Shown here: in pieces, positions 27,488 through 36,576 of the stretch
Layout of the letters: every line of letters starts with the position of its first letter
How positions within the stretch are numbered: position 1 is the first letter of the stretch
Assembly (NCBI GenBank): GCA_020249465.1
Contig: JADCFP010000048.1
Coordinates: 119,139 to 183,138 of the forward strand
Direction: 5' to 3'
Source: Roseomonas sp.
Lineage (GTDB): Bacteria > Pseudomonadota > Alphaproteobacteria > Acetobacterales > Acetobacteraceae
DNA: 64,000 nt
Program-made: the position numbers and the translations under genes
The notes under the pieces: model-generated
Seen by the model: only the letters and a program-made list of their open reading frames with translations
Told to the model about the DNA's origin: nothing
Database searches by the model: none

Positions 27488-28372
27488 TCACGGCCGGATC
27501 AGCGTGCCCGCACCACCATCGGTGAATAATTCGCGCAACACCGCATGCGGCACGCGGCCATCCAGGATCACCGCACCCTTCACGCCCTTTTCGACCGCAT
27601 AGATGCAGGTTTCCACCTTCGGGATCATACCGCCGGAAATCCAGCCATCGGCAATGCCCTTCTTTACCTCGGCCACCGTCATTTCCGGGATGAAATTGCC
27701 ATCCGGCCCCAGCACGCCGCGCACATCGGTGAGCATCAGAAGCCGCTCAGCGGAAAGCGCGCCGGCAATCGCGCCGGCCACCGTATCGGCATTGATGTTA
27801 TAGGTCTGGCCATCCGAGCCCGCCCCAACGGGGGCCACAACGGGCACGATATCCGCGCCAATCATCAATTCCAGCACGCGCGGATTGATCGATTCTGGCT
27901 CCCCCACAAAGCCAAGATCAAGCACTTTTTCGATATTGCTATCCGGGTCGCGATAGGTGCGCGTGAGCTTGCGTGCCCGCACCAACCCACCATCCTTGCC
28001 GGAAATCCCAACCGCCATGACACCCGCGCGGGTGATCGCTTCCGCCACTTGTTTATTCACTGGCCCGGCGAGGACCATTTCCACCACATCCAGCATGGCG
28101 GCATCGGTTACGCGCAGCCCCTGCACGAAGGTGGATTTCACATCCAGCCGCTTCAGCATGGCATTGATCTGCGGCCCGCCGCCATGCACCACCACGGGGT
28201 TCACGCCCACCTGTTCCAGCAGCGCGATATCGCGGCCAAAGCGCAGCGCGGTTTCCTCTTCCCCCATGGCGTGGCCGCCATATTTCACCACGACGATCTG
28301 ATCATCATAGCGCTTCAGGAAGGGCAGGGCCCCTGCCAGGATTTCCATCTGGTCCTGGGCGGTATCAGTCAT
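27488..28372 (-). CDS. argB: Acetylglutamate kinase
   Basis: Phosphorylates N-acetylglutamate, the second step of arginine synthesis, and is usually inhibited by arginine. The 294 residues from the ATG at 28372 ([20 protein letters not shown]) contain the amino-acid-kinase blocks [24 protein letters not shown] and [15 protein letters not shown]. The N-terminal helix before the kinase core is the type found in arginine-sensitive hexameric enzymes. A frame extension of five codons begins with TTG and is not used here. argC lies 16 kb away, so the arginine genes are scattered. Confidence 0.96.
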   Translation of the reverse strand: MTDTAQDQMEILAGALPFLKRYDDQIVVVKYGGHAMGEEETALRFGRDIALLEQVGVNPVVVHGGGPQINAMLKRLDVKSTFVQGLRVTDAAMLDVVEMVLAGPVNKQVAEAITRAGVMAVGISGKDGGLVRARKLTRTYRDPDSNIEKVLDLGFVGEPESINPRVLELMIGADIVPVVAPVGAGSDGQTYNINADTVAGAIAGALSAERLLMLTDVRGVLGPDGNFIPEMTVAEVKKGIADGWISGGMIPKVETCIYAVEKGVKGAVILDGRVPHAVLRELFTDGGAGTLIRP

Positions 28373-28424
28373 GAAAGGCGTTCCCAAATGATGTGCTTCG
28401 TGTAGGGGGCGGCGGCGGGAAGGG

Positions 28425-28892
28425 TCAAGATGCTGGCGGGTGGCTCGCCTTCTTCTCCCAGCCGCGGGCGGTTTGCTGCCAATAGGTCAGGCTATGCCCG
28501 GCTTCCTTGGCGGCCACCCAGCGCGCCCGCGCTGCCGCCACTGCCGCCTCATCGCCGCCATCGAAAAGATCCAGCACGCGATCATAATCGGCAAGCCGCG
28601 CACTGGCCGCGCCATCCACCAGCACCAGAAAGCGTGCGCCATTGGCGGGTGGGATATCCTGAGCCGCAATCAACAGGGGCTGCGCTGCGTCATGCTCCCC
28701 GCCCGCCAGGCCGTGCGGCAGCCAAGGCGGATCAGCTGGCAGCCATAGCGCCGCATCCAGGGCGCGCGCGCGTTCCGTATCGGCACAAAGGATCAGGCCG
28801 CGCCCACCCGCATCCAGCACGCGGCCCAAAAGCTTGGGCAGCGCTTCCTGCAATTTGCTGCGCGTCAGGTGATAAAAGCCAATCTCGGTCAT
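28425..28892 (-). CDS. holC: DNA polymerase III chi subunit
   Basis: A 155-residue HolC, the clamp-loader-associated subunit that binds single-strand binding protein. Family marks are [19 protein letters not shown] at the start, RALDAALW, the FLPHG-type segment (WLPHGLAGG) and the nucleotide-fold-like [21 protein letters not shown] near the end is the chi C-terminal helix. The start ATG overlaps the stop of the upstream M17 aminopeptidase (ATGA). The pepA-holC link is well known in proteobacteria, here with a second aminopeptidase between. Confidence 0.93.
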   Translation of the reverse strand: MTEIGFYHLTRSKLQEALPKLLGRVLDAGGRGLILCADTERARALDAALWLPADPPWLPHGLAGGEHDAAQPLLIAAQDIPPANGARFLVLVDGAASARLADYDRVLDLFDGGDEAAVAAARARWVAAKEAGHSLTYWQQTARGWEKKASHPPAS

Positions 28893-30361
28893 GCGTCGCG
28901 TTCAAAACGCATGGCAACCAGGCGATCGAGCAGGCGCACACCAAAGCCGCTTGGCCCTTTCGGCCCGAGTGGTGCCGCCTCTTCGCGCGCTTCAACCCCC
29001 GCAATGTCCAGATGCGCCCAGGCGCCGCTGCCCGCGAATTCTCGCAGGAAGGCCGCCGCGTGGCAGGCATCGGACAGGAAGCGCCCTCCCCAGGCGCCGC
29101 TCCCCGCCGGCGCACAATGGCGCAGGTCCGCGATATCGCTTTTCAGGACTTCCCTGTGCTGATCATCAATCGGCATGGGCCAGAGCGGTTCGGTAACGTC
29201 CTCTCCGGCCGCCATCAGCGCGGCGGTAAGCGCCTCATCATTGCTGAAAACCCCGGCGCGGTGATGGCCAAGCGCGGTGATGATGCTGCCTGTCAGTGTC
29301 GCCAGATCAATCATGGCACGAGGGCGGAAACGCTCGACGGTATAGGAAAGCGCATCAGCAAGGACCAGCCTGCCTTCCGCATCCGTATCCAATACCTCAA
29401 TCGTCTTGCCGCTATGGGTGCCAAGAACATCACCGGGCCGATAGGAAGCCGCGCTAATGGCATTTTCCGCAAGCGCCAGCACGGCGACTGCTGGTGTAGG
29501 GGATTGTCGCAGCGCCAATGCTAGCATCGCACCTGCTGCTGCGGCAGCGCCTGCCATATCGCCCCGCATCTCTTCCATGCCCGCAGCGGGCTTGATGGAA
29601 ATGCCGCCGGTATCAAAGCAAATCCCCTTGCCGACAAAGGCAATCGGCGCCGCCTTCAGCTTGCCCGGCCAGCGCAGCACGACAAGGCGCGGGCCGTGTT
29701 CCGCCCCGCCGCCCACGGCGCATAACGCGCCCATGCCAAGAGCGGTGAGGCGCTTGCCTTCCAATACCTCAACCTTCAGGCCAAAATCGCGCAAGCCACG
29801 CAGCCTTGCCGCGAAGCTTGCGGGGTTCAGGCGATTGCCCGGTTCCGCCACCAGATCGCGCGCGTAAAGCACACCGCGCAATGTTGCTTCCGCGCGCTGC
29901 CAGGCGGGTTCCACCTTGGCGGGGTTGGCAACGGCAAGCGTTACCTCGGCGGGTGGTGCATCCTTATCCTTGCTGGCATCGCGCAGCGCATTGAAGCGCC
30001 AGGCATTCAGCAGCGCGCCCGCCGCGAAACCCGCTGCTTGCTCTGGCGTCGCGTTTTCCGCCTGCAATACCGCCTGCGCGCGGCCTGCTGCTGCGGCCAT
30101 GCCGACACCGCCGCCCGCTTCCCAATCGCCGATGGCGCGCCCGGCGCCAATGCCAGCCAGGATGGTGAAGCCATGGGCGCCCGGCACGGCAAGCGCCTCG
30201 CCGGCCTTGCCATTGAAGCGCGCTGCCTTGGCCGCCGCCGCAAGCGCAGGATCATCCGGCGCCGCGCCCTCACTCACCGGCAGGATCAACGCGCTATCAG
30301 CACCGCGCGCCTTGTGGCGCTTTTGCGCCGGCGCGGCGCGTTGCAGGGTAAGCTTTGTCAT
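28889..30361 (-). CDS. M17 leucyl aminopeptidase family protein (second copy)
   Basis: A 490-residue M17 metallopeptidase that should trim N-terminal residues from peptides in the cytosol. The C-terminal catalytic domain is intact: FVGKGICFDTGGISIKPAAG (metal-binding Lys and Asp), EEMRGDMAGA and EVLDTDAEGRLVLADALSY (Asp, Glu and the catalytic Arg). The N-terminal domain is divergent from the neighbouring PepA and rich in Ala. It lies 21 bases downstream of pepA, and the two have exactly the same length, suggesting an old tandem duplication. It is coupled to holC by an ATGA overlap. Confidence 0.92.
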   Translation of the reverse strand: MTKLTLQRAAPAQKRHKARGADSALILPVSEGAAPDDPALAAAAKAARFNGKAGEALAVPGAHGFTILAGIGAGRAIGDWEAGGGVGMAAAAGRAQAVLQAENATPEQAAGFAAGALLNAWRFNALRDASKDKDAPPAEVTLAVANPAKVEPAWQRAEATLRGVLYARDLVAEPGNRLNPASFAARLRGLRDFGLKVEVLEGKRLTALGMGALCAVGGGAEHGPRLVVLRWPGKLKAAPIAFVGKGICFDTGGISIKPAAGMEEMRGDMAGAAAAAGAMLALALRQSPTPAVAVLALAENAISAASYRPGDVLGTHSGKTIEVLDTDAEGRLVLADALSYTVERFRPRAMIDLATLTGSIITALGHHRAGVFSNDEALTAALMAAGEDVTEPLWPMPIDDQHREVLKSDIADLRHCAPAGSGAWGGRFLSDACHAAAFLREFAGSGAWAHLDIAGVEAREEAAPLGPKGPSGFGVRLLDRLVAMRFERDA

Positions 30362-30382
30362 CAGCGTAAAAGCGCTGCGGCT

Positions 30383-31855
30383 TCAGCCTTCGTAATGATC
30401 CGCCACCATGCGATCCAGCATGCGCACGCCATAAGCGGTCGCCCCCTTCGGCACGGTTGGCGTATCCTTGGAAGACCAAGCCGTGCCGGCGATATCCAAA
30501 TGCGCCCAGGGCTTGCCATTGACGAAGCGCTGGATGAATTGCGCCGCCGTGATGGACCCGCCCGGCCGGCCGCCGACATTCTTCATATCGGCAATGTCGG
30601 ATTTGATCTGCTTGTCATAGGCATCACCCAGCGGCATGCGCCAGGCTTTTTCACCAACCGCGCTACCCGCTTCCTTCACATGGGTCGCGAGCGTGTCATC
30701 ATTGCTGAAAAGCCCCGCGCGTTCATGGCCGAGCGCGATGATGATGGCACCCGTCAATGTCGCCAGATCCACCATGAAGCGCGGATCGTATTTTTCCTGG
30801 CAATACCACATGACATCGGCCAGCACCAAACGTCCTTCCGCATCGGTATTGATTACCTCAACCGTTTGGCCGGAATAGGATTTCACCACATCACCTGGGC
30901 GCTGCGCGGTGGCGGATGGCATGTTTTCCACCAGGCCCACCATGCCGATCACATCCGCCTTGGCCTTGCGCCCCGCGAGTGCGGCAATCAGCCCAATCAC
31001 CGTGCCCGCGCCGGCCATATCCCATTTCATGTCTTCCATCCCGCCCGCCGGCTTGATGGAAATGCCGCCCGTATCAAAGGTCACGCCCTTGCCGATGAAG
31101 GCGAGCGGCTTTTGCTTCTTGCCCTTGGGCGCGCCCATCCATTTCATGGTCACCATGCGCGGTTCCTGCGCACTGCCCTGCGCCACACCCAATAATGCAC
31201 CAAAGCCAAGGCGCTTCATCTCTCGCGGGCCCATGATCTCAACCTCGACGCCCAGTTTTTCGAGCGCCTTGCAGCGTTCCGCCATTTCCGCCGGTGTCAG
31301 CACATTGGGTGGTTCGGATACCAGATCGCGCGTCAGGAAAACGCCATCCGCGATGGCCTGCATGGGCGCGAAGGCAGCCTTGGCCTTGGTGGGTTCCGCG
31401 GCCGCCACGGCAATGCGTTCCAGCTTCGGCTTGTCTTCTTCCTTTTCCGTGGTGCGGTAGCGATCGAAACGATAGCTCCGCAGCCGCGCGCCCATGGCAG
31501 CGCTTGCGGCGAGTGCAGATGTCAGCCCATCCGCCGCAATCACTGCGTCCCGTTCCTGCTGCACGGCAACCAGCGCCGTGCCGCCGGCATTTTCCGCCCC
31601 CTGCGCATCCAGCGCATCGGCCTTGCCAAGCCCAATGGCGACAATTTTGCTGAGGCCCGCGCCCGGCGCCCATAGCGTGCAGGATTGGCCCTTGGCGCCC
31701 TTGAACTTCGCCGCTTCCAAGCCGCGCGAAACGGCCCCGCCAGTTGCTTCCTCGGCCGCCTTGGCCAGGCCCGAAAGCGCGGCCCCCTCGGCCAGCAATA
31801 GAACCAGGGCGCCGCTGCGCGGCAGGCTGGGCTTCACGAAGGTGATATCGGGCAT
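30383..31855 (-). CDS. pepA: Leucyl aminopeptidase PepA
   Basis: A 490-residue M17 cytosolic aminopeptidase. Metal and catalytic residues sit in FIGKGVTFDTGGISIKPAGG, EDMKWDMAGAG and EVINTDAEGRLVLADVMWY; the N-terminal domain is the usual alpha/beta fold with RDLVSEPPNVLTPAEMAERC before the catalytic part. The NTDAEGRL form is exactly that of canonical PepA, whereas the downstream copy has DTDAEGRL. The ATG at 31855 has AAGGAG upstream. The frame stays open far upstream over the divergent cysQ gene, but that extension is antisense. In E. coli PepA also binds DNA; this is not claimed here. Confidence 0.95.
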   Translation of the reverse strand: MPDITFVKPSLPRSGALVLLLAEGAALSGLAKAAEEATGGAVSRGLEAAKFKGAKGQSCTLWAPGAGLSKIVAIGLGKADALDAQGAENAGGTALVAVQQERDAVIAADGLTSALAASAAMGARLRSYRFDRYRTTEKEEDKPKLERIAVAAAEPTKAKAAFAPMQAIADGVFLTRDLVSEPPNVLTPAEMAERCKALEKLGVEVEIMGPREMKRLGFGALLGVAQGSAQEPRMVTMKWMGAPKGKKQKPLAFIGKGVTFDTGGISIKPAGGMEDMKWDMAGAGTVIGLIAALAGRKAKADVIGMVGLVENMPSATAQRPGDVVKSYSGQTVEVINTDAEGRLVLADVMWYCQEKYDPRFMVDLATLTGAIIIALGHERAGLFSNDDTLATHVKEAGSAVGEKAWRMPLGDAYDKQIKSDIADMKNVGGRPGGSITAAQFIQRFVNGKPWAHLDIAGTAWSSKDTPTVPKGATAYGVRMLDRMVADHYEG

Positions 31856-31957
31856 GGCGGCTCCTTGGGGGCGAAACAATCTCGACACCACCTTAACAGA
31901 GGCATCGCCACCAAAACAGGGCTTGCGGCGGGGCGCCCATGCGGCCAAAGCAGGGGC

Positions 31958-32725
31958 ATGAAAGATGATGCGCTGCTGGCGCTTGCCAGTGATCTCGTCG
32001 CCAAGGCGGCTGCGGCCATTATGGCGATCAAGGCCGCAGGTTTCGCCGTGGAGCGGAAATCCGACCATTCCCCGGTGACCGAGGCTGATCGCATCGCCGA
32101 AGCGCTCATTGTGGAAGGGCTGCGTGCCGCGACTCCGGAGATTCCCGTGATTGCGGAGGAAGAAGTCGCCGCTGGCACTGCGCCCGCCCATGCCGAACGC
32201 TTCTGGCTGGTGGACCCCTTGGATGGCACGCGGGAATTCGCCGCCGGGCGCGATAATTTCGCGGTGAATATTGGCCTGGTGGAAGCCGGGCGCGCGGTTT
32301 TGGGCGCGGTGGCGCTGCCGGCATCCGGCGAAATTTTTTGGGGCCGCGTTGGCCTTGGCGCCTGGAAGCGGGATGCCGCCGGCACGCGTGCCATTCGCGC
32401 CCGCACGCCGCCTGCTGAAGGCGTCACCGTCATGGGCAGCCACCATTATGCCGATGACCCGCGCATGGGCCGCTTTCTGGAAGGGCGGCATGTTGCGCGT
32501 GTGGTGAATATCGGCTCGGCGGAGAAATTCTGTCGCCTCGCTGAGGGCACCGCCGATCTCTATCCGCGCTTTGGCCGCACCATGGAATGGGATACCGCCG
32601 CCCCGCAGGCGGTGGTGGAAGCGGCTGGCGGGCGCGTGCTGGTGTTGGAAACCCGCGCGCCCTTGCTCTACGCCAAACCAGGCTTTGAAAATCCGGGCTT
32701 TGTCTGTGAGGGCCTGCCGGGATGA
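31958..32725 (+). CDS. cysQ: 3'(2'),5'-bisphosphate nucleotidase CysQ
   Basis: Removes the 3' phosphate of PAP or PAPS in sulfur assimilation, Mg2+-dependent and Li+-sensitive as a family. The 255 residues include VIAEEEVAAG (metal-binding Glu), LVDPLDGTREFAAG (the inositol-monophosphatase signature) and MEWDTAAPQAVVEAAGG (third metal Asp). The GTREF variant is typical of CysQ rather than inositol monophosphatase. The ATG at 31958 follows AGGGGC, and the upstream open frame is rejected. The stop overlaps tsaC in an ATGA, so the two are co-translated. Confidence 0.93.
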   Translation: MKDDALLALASDLVAKAAAAIMAIKAAGFAVERKSDHSPVTEADRIAEALIVEGLRAATPEIPVIAEEEVAAGTAPAHAERFWLVDPLDGTREFAAGRDNFAVNIGLVEAGRAVLGAVALPASGEIFWGRVGLGAWKRDAAGTRAIRARTPPAEGVTVMGSHHYADDPRMGRFLEGRHVARVVNIGSAEKFCRLAEGTADLYPRFGRTMEWDTAAPQAVVEAAGGRVLVLETRAPLLYAKPGFENPGFVCEGLPG

Positions 32726-33696
32726 CACGCCGGCTGGGCGCGGATCAGGTGGCGGAAGCGGCGCGCTTGCTGCGTGCGGGTGAACTCGTCGCCTTCCCGA
32801 CCGAGACGGTCTATGGGCTTGGCGCCGATGCGCGCAATGGCTGCGCGGTGGCTGCCGTTTTTGAAGCCAAGGGGCGACCGCATTTCAACCCGCTGATCTG
32901 CCATTTCCCTGATACTGAAAGCGCATTTGCCGAGGTTATCGCCGATGACCGCGCGCGCGCCTTGGCCGCAGCGTTTTGGCCCGGGCCGCTGACATTGGTG
33001 CTGCCGCGCCGAACAGAATGCCGGATTGATCTGCTGGCGGGGGCTGGGCTGGATACGCTGGCGGTCAGGGTGCCGGCGCATCCGCTGGCGTTGGAATTGC
33101 TGCGCGCGGCGGCGATCCCGGTGGCGGGGCCTTCGGCCAATCGCTCCGGCGCCGTCAGCCCGACCACAGCCGATCACGTGCTGGAAGGGCTATCGGGCCG
33201 CATCGCCGCCGTGTTGGATGGCGGGGCTTGCGATGTTGGCGTGGAAAGTACCGTGCTTGATGTGGCGATGGGCGGCGCCGCCTTGCTTCGCCCCGGTGGC
33301 GTGCCGGTGGAAGCGATTGAGGCGGTGATCGGCCCGGTGTCCCGTCCCTTGCCGCTCAGCGCTGCCGAGAAAACCCGCACGCTCCGCAGCCCTGGCATGA
33401 TGTTGTCCCATTACGCCCCCAACCTGCCGGTCAGGCTTGGCGCGGTGGATGTGGCAGCGGATGAGGCGCTTTTGGCCTTTGGCCCGCCCTTGCCCGGGGC
33501 AGGGCTGGTTTGGCAGCTTTCTGAAACCCGCGATCTGCGCGAAGCCGCCGCGCGGCTTTTCGCGGGGCTCCGCCATCTGGATGCCGAGGGAGGTCAGCGG
33601 GGCCTCGCGCGCATTGCCGCCATGCCCATTCCGGAAAGCGGCCTCGGTGCCGCCATCAATGACCGGCTGGCGCGGGCGGCAGCACCGCGCTCTTGA
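32722..33696 (+). CDS. tsaC: Threonylcarbamoyl-AMP synthase, Sua5 type
   Basis: Makes threonylcarbamoyl-AMP from Thr, bicarbonate and ATP for the universal t6A37 tRNA modification. The 324 residues have the YrdC/TsaC domain first (PTETVYGLGADARNG, KGRPHFNPLI, GPSANRSGAVSPTTADHV, VESTVLD) and a C-terminal Sua5 domain after the linker motif SPGMMLSHYAPN, so it is the long Sua5 form rather than the short E. coli TsaC. The start overlaps the cysQ stop. Confidence 0.95.
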   Translation: MTRRLGADQVAEAARLLRAGELVAFPTETVYGLGADARNGCAVAAVFEAKGRPHFNPLICHFPDTESAFAEVIADDRARALAAAFWPGPLTLVLPRRTECRIDLLAGAGLDTLAVRVPAHPLALELLRAAAIPVAGPSANRSGAVSPTTADHVLEGLSGRIAAVLDGGACDVGVESTVLDVAMGGAALLRPGGVPVEAIEAVIGPVSRPLPLSAAEKTRTLRSPGMMLSHYAPNLPVRLGAVDVAADEALLAFGPPLPGAGLVWQLSETRDLREAAARLFAGLRHLDAEGGQRGLARIAAMPIPESGLGAAINDRLARAAAPRS

Positions 33697-33762
33697 GCCT
33701 TTATGCAACATTTTTCGCCTAAACCACTTATCCACCACAAAAAACATTTGACTGTGATTTTG

Positions 33763-33777
33763 GAACTTAACTAGAAC
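33763..33777 (+). promoter_or_regulatory. SOS box (LexA operator) upstream of lexA
   Basis: The sequence GAACttaactaGAAC is an exact GAAC-N7-GAAC, the direct-repeat LexA site of alphaproteobacteria. It begins 78 bases before the lexA ATG. A TTGACT at 33748-33753 could be the -35, and TAGAAC at 33772-33777 an imperfect -10 that overlaps the box, so LexA binding would block RNA polymerase. It implies autoregulation. Confidence 0.85.
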
Positions 33778-33840
33778 ATCCACTCAGTTGCCGGTTTGTT
33801 CGCCCCGATTCGCGGGAGTTCCCGGCCCGGGGAGGTTCGG

Positions 33841-34563
33841 ATGCTAACGCGTAAGCAGCATGAATTGCTGATGTTTATTGACAAGCACCTGCGGGAGACT
33901 GGTTTTTCCCCTTCCTTTGAGGAAATGAAGGAAGCGCTCAATCTGCGGTCCAAATCGGGCATTCATCGTCTGATCACTGCCCTGGAAGATCGCGGGTTTT
34001 TGCGCCGCCGCGCACACCGCGCCCGCGCGCTTGAGGTGATGCGCCTGCCCGAAGCCATGACCCCCAAGGCGAAGGAGGCGGCGCCGAAGCCCGAGGCGCC
34101 GAATTTTGCCCCCAATGTCATTCGCGGCAATTTCGCCAATAACCTGCCCGGCAGCGCCGCGCGTGTGGCCGCTGAGGCCGCCGCGGTCCATCTGCCGCTT
34201 TATGGCCGCATCGCCGCCGGCCTGCCCATTGAAGCGCTGCGCGATAATGGCGCGAGTGTCGAAGTACCTTTGGCCTTACTGGGCAATGGCGAACATTATG
34301 CGTTGGAAGTTGCTGGTGATTCCATGGAGGAAGCCGGCATCATGGATGGCGATACCGTTATCATCCGCCGCACCGATACGGCCGAGAACGGCACCATCGT
34401 CGTCGCCCTGGTGGATGAGAATGAGGTGACGCTGAAGCGGCTGCGCCGGCGCGGCAATTCCATTGCGCTGGAACCGGCCAATGCGCGGCACGAAACCCGC
34501 ATCTTCGGCCCGGATCGCGTGCGCGTGCAGGGTAAGCTGGTGGGCTTGCTGCGGCGGTATTGA
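33841..34563 (+). CDS. lexA: LexA repressor
   Basis: SOS-response repressor of 240 residues. The N-terminal winged helix ([40 protein letters not shown]) is followed by a long linker (about 70-118), usual in alphaproteobacteria. The self-cleavage bond is Ala126-Gly127 in RIAAGLP, the catalytic Ser is 161 in [10 protein letters not shown] and the catalytic Lys is 199 in EVTLKRL. The ATG at 33841 has GGGGAGG upstream. The frame opens 15 codons earlier but the extra residues do not fit the family. An SOS box lies upstream and a hairpin separates it from the convergent reductase. Confidence 0.97.
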   Translation: MLTRKQHELLMFIDKHLRETGFSPSFEEMKEALNLRSKSGIHRLITALEDRGFLRRRAHRARALEVMRLPEAMTPKAKEAAPKPEAPNFAPNVIRGNFANNLPGSAARVAAEAAAVHLPLYGRIAAGLPIEALRDNGASVEVPLALLGNGEHYALEVAGDSMEEAGIMDGDTVIIRRTDTAENGTIVVALVDENEVTLKRLRRRGNSIALEPANARHETRIFGPDRVRVQGKLVGLLRRY

Positions 34564-34587
34564 AAAGGCGCGGGGGATGCCCGCGCC
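34563..34587 (-). terminator. Terminator between lexA and the MDR reductase
   Basis: GGCGCGGG (34567-34574), a five-base loop and CCCGCGCC (34580-34587) make a perfect 8-bp stem between the two convergent stops. Read on the minus strand the stem is followed by TTTT, so it fits a Rho-independent terminator for the reductase gene and can also stop lexA transcripts. Confidence 0.7.
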
Positions 34588-34596
34588 CACACGTCT

Positions 34597-35616
34597 TCAG
34601 TCCACCTTCACGACCAGCTTGCCGAAATTCTCGCCCTTCAGCAGGCCGATGAAAGCCTTGGGCGCATTCGCCAGGCCCTGCACCACATCTTCCCGCCAGC
34701 GCAGCTTGCCTTCCTTGATCCAGCCCAGCATCTCCGCGCGGAATTGCGGATAGCGCGCCCAGCCCGTGTCACTCACGATAAAGCCCTGGATGCGCAGGCG
34801 CTTGCGCACCACGGGCCCAAGATTGGGGCCGGGCGGCGCACCGGCGGCATCCGCGCCAGGGGATTCATTATATTGCGCGATCATGCCGCACATCACCATG
34901 CGGCCGAAATCCTTGAAGCGCGGGAAGACAGCGGCCTGCACCGCGCCGCCCACATTCTCCCAATAGACATCAATGCCCTCGGGCACCGCCGCGTCCAATT
35001 GCGCGTTGAGATCGCCGCGATGATCAAGGCAGGCGTCAAAGCCAAGCTCCTTCACCACGAAATCGCATTTCTTCGCACCCCCCGCGATGCCAACAACCTT
35101 GCAGCCGCGTATCTTTGCAATCTGCCCGGCCACCTGGCCAACAGCGCCAGACGCCGCGCTGATCACGACCGTTTCTCCGGCCTTGGGCTGGCCGATATCG
35201 GCAAGCCCGGTCCAGGCGGTCAGGCCGGGCATGCCCAGCACGCCAAGGCTTGAGGAAAGCGGCGGATCAGCTTCCGGCACTTTGAACAGGCGCTCCGGCC
35301 CCACCACCGAAAAGCGCTGCCAGCCAAAGCCGCCGAGTACTGTTTCTCCCGGCTTGAAATCCGGATGGCGGGACGCGACCACCACGCCGGCGGTCTGGCC
35401 TTCCATCACCGCGCCCAAAGCCACCGGCTTGGCGTAGCTTTTCACATCCGCCATGCGCCCGCGCATATAAGGATCAAGTGACAAGTACTGCGCGCGCACC
35501 AGCACTTGCCCTTCGCCGGGCTCAGGCACGGCGGTTTCGACAATGTCGAAATCCTCGGGCACCGGGGCGCCGACGGGGCGGCGCTTCAACAGGATTTGCA
35601 GATTGCTCTCGGCCAT
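34597..35616 (-). CDS. NADP-dependent medium-chain reductase (CurA / leukotriene B4 reductase-like)
   Basis: A 339-residue MDR-superfamily reductase of the zinc-free quinone-reductase/PTGR group, which reduces alpha,beta-unsaturated ketones and aldehydes. Visible marks are YLSLDPYMRGRM near the start, the NADPH-binding SAASGAVGQVAGQIAK with GIAGGAKKCDF, and DVYWENVGG. The gene starts at ATG 35616 with AAGGAGACCCCC upstream; a longer open frame overlapping the divergent crotonase gene is rejected. Role could be detoxification of reactive carbonyls. Confidence 0.92.
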   Translation of the reverse strand: MAESNLQILLKRRPVGAPVPEDFDIVETAVPEPGEGQVLVRAQYLSLDPYMRGRMADVKSYAKPVALGAVMEGQTAGVVVASRHPDFKPGETVLGGFGWQRFSVVGPERLFKVPEADPPLSSSLGVLGMPGLTAWTGLADIGQPKAGETVVISAASGAVGQVAGQIAKIRGCKVVGIAGGAKKCDFVVKELGFDACLDHRGDLNAQLDAAVPEGIDVYWENVGGAVQAAVFPRFKDFGRMVMCGMIAQYNESPGADAAGAPPGPNLGPVVRKRLRIQGFIVSDTGWARYPQFRAEMLGWIKEGKLRWREDVVQGLANAPKAFIGLLKGENFGKLVVKVD

Positions 35617-35728
35617 GGGGGTCTCCTTCAATGCCTGTTCTTGCACGGCCAGCGGGGAAGCGAAAATAGGGCGCTGACAAAGGCGGCCTTCTGACGCAGT
35701 CTCCGCCGCCTGAATTTGGAGAATAAAC

Positions 35729-36526
35729 ATGCCCCTGCCCGAAACCGAGACCCTGCAACTCGAAAGCCCGGAACCGCATATCCAGATCGTGCGCCTCAAT
35801 CGGCCAGAAGTCTCCAACGCCTTCAACACGCAAATGGGGCGCGATTTGCACACGGTTTGGTCCGCGCTGATCGCGGAGCCCGGCGATATCCGCTGCGTCA
35901 TCCTGACGGCAACCGGCGGGCGCGCCTTTTGCGCGGGCGGTGACCTCAAGGAACGCAAGGGCATGACGGATGCCGCCTGGCGCCATCAGCATGAAATCTT
36001 CGAGCGTGCCTTCTGGACCATGCTGGATTGCCAAATCCCGATCATCGCCGCGGTGAATGGCCATGCCTATGCCGGCGGGCTGGAATTGGTGCTGGCGTCA
36101 GATTTTGCCTATGGCGTGACGGGCACGCGCTTTGCGCTGACGGAAGTGACAATCGGCATCATGCCAGGTGCCGGCGGCACGCAAACCCTGCCGCGTATTG
36201 TCGGCGAAAGGCGTGCCAAGGAAATCATCCTGACCGGCAAGCCCTTCACCGCCGAACAGGCGTTGGAATGGGGCATCCTGAACCGCGTCTGCGCGCCGGA
36301 GGAGGTGTTGCCCGCCGCACTTGAGACCGCGCGCGTGATCGCCGGCAATGCGCCGCTTTCCATCCGGCAAGCCAAGCGTTCCATGCATTTCGGCTTGCAG
36401 ATGGATTTAAGAAGTGCGCTGCGATTTGAAGTGGAATGCTACAATCAATTGGTCGGCACGGAAGACCGGCAGGAAGGCATTCTGTCCTTCAATGAAAAGC
36501 GCAAGCCGGTGTTCAAGGGAAAGTAG
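35729..36526 (+). CDS. Enoyl-CoA hydratase/isomerase (crotonase family)
   Basis: A 265-residue crotonase-fold protein. The oxyanion-hole segments are FCAGGDLKERKG and GHAYAGGLELVLASD, and both catalytic glutamates of true hydratases are present: one in GGLEL and one in LTEVTIGIMPGAGGTQTLPR. This supports hydratase activity on a 2-enoyl-CoA, for example in fatty acid or branched-chain breakdown. TTGGAGAATAAAC lies before the ATG. It is divergent from the MDR reductase and ends in a bidirectional terminator shared with trxA. Confidence 0.92.
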   Translation: MPLPETETLQLESPEPHIQIVRLNRPEVSNAFNTQMGRDLHTVWSALIAEPGDIRCVILTATGGRAFCAGGDLKERKGMTDAAWRHQHEIFERAFWTMLDCQIPIIAAVNGHAYAGGLELVLASDFAYGVTGTRFALTEVTIGIMPGAGGTQTLPRIVGERRAKEIILTGKPFTAEQALEWGILNRVCAPEEVLPAALETARVIAGNAPLSIRQAKRSMHFGLQMDLRSALRFEVECYNQLVGTEDRQEGILSFNEKRKPVFKGK

Positions 36527-36533
36527 AACGCAA

Positions 36534-36565
36534 AAGGCCCGCGCCAGTCTCCCGGCGTGGGCCTT
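36534..36565. terminator. Bidirectional hairpin terminator between crotonase and trxA
   Basis: AAGGCCCGCGCC (36534-36545) pairs with GGCGTGGGCCTT (36554-36565) with one G-T pair and an 8-base loop. It sits between convergent stops. An A run on the left gives T residues on the minus strand and CTTT follows on the plus side, so it can serve both genes. Confidence 0.75.
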
Positions 36566-36576
36566 GCCGTCTTTAA

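Noticed and set aside
31856..32728. Upstream extension of the pepA frame giving a 781-residue protein
   Set aside because: The added part is antisense to the well-supported cysQ gene, and AAGGAG precedes the ATG at 31855 where PepA proteins begin.
33728..33736. DnaA box TTATCCACC upstream of lexA
   Set aside because: Single site with a mismatch at the last base and no cluster, so no support for an origin.
35617..35964. Upstream extension of the MDR reductase frame
   Set aside because: It overlaps the divergent crotonase gene; a clear ribosome binding site and the family N-terminus are at 35616.
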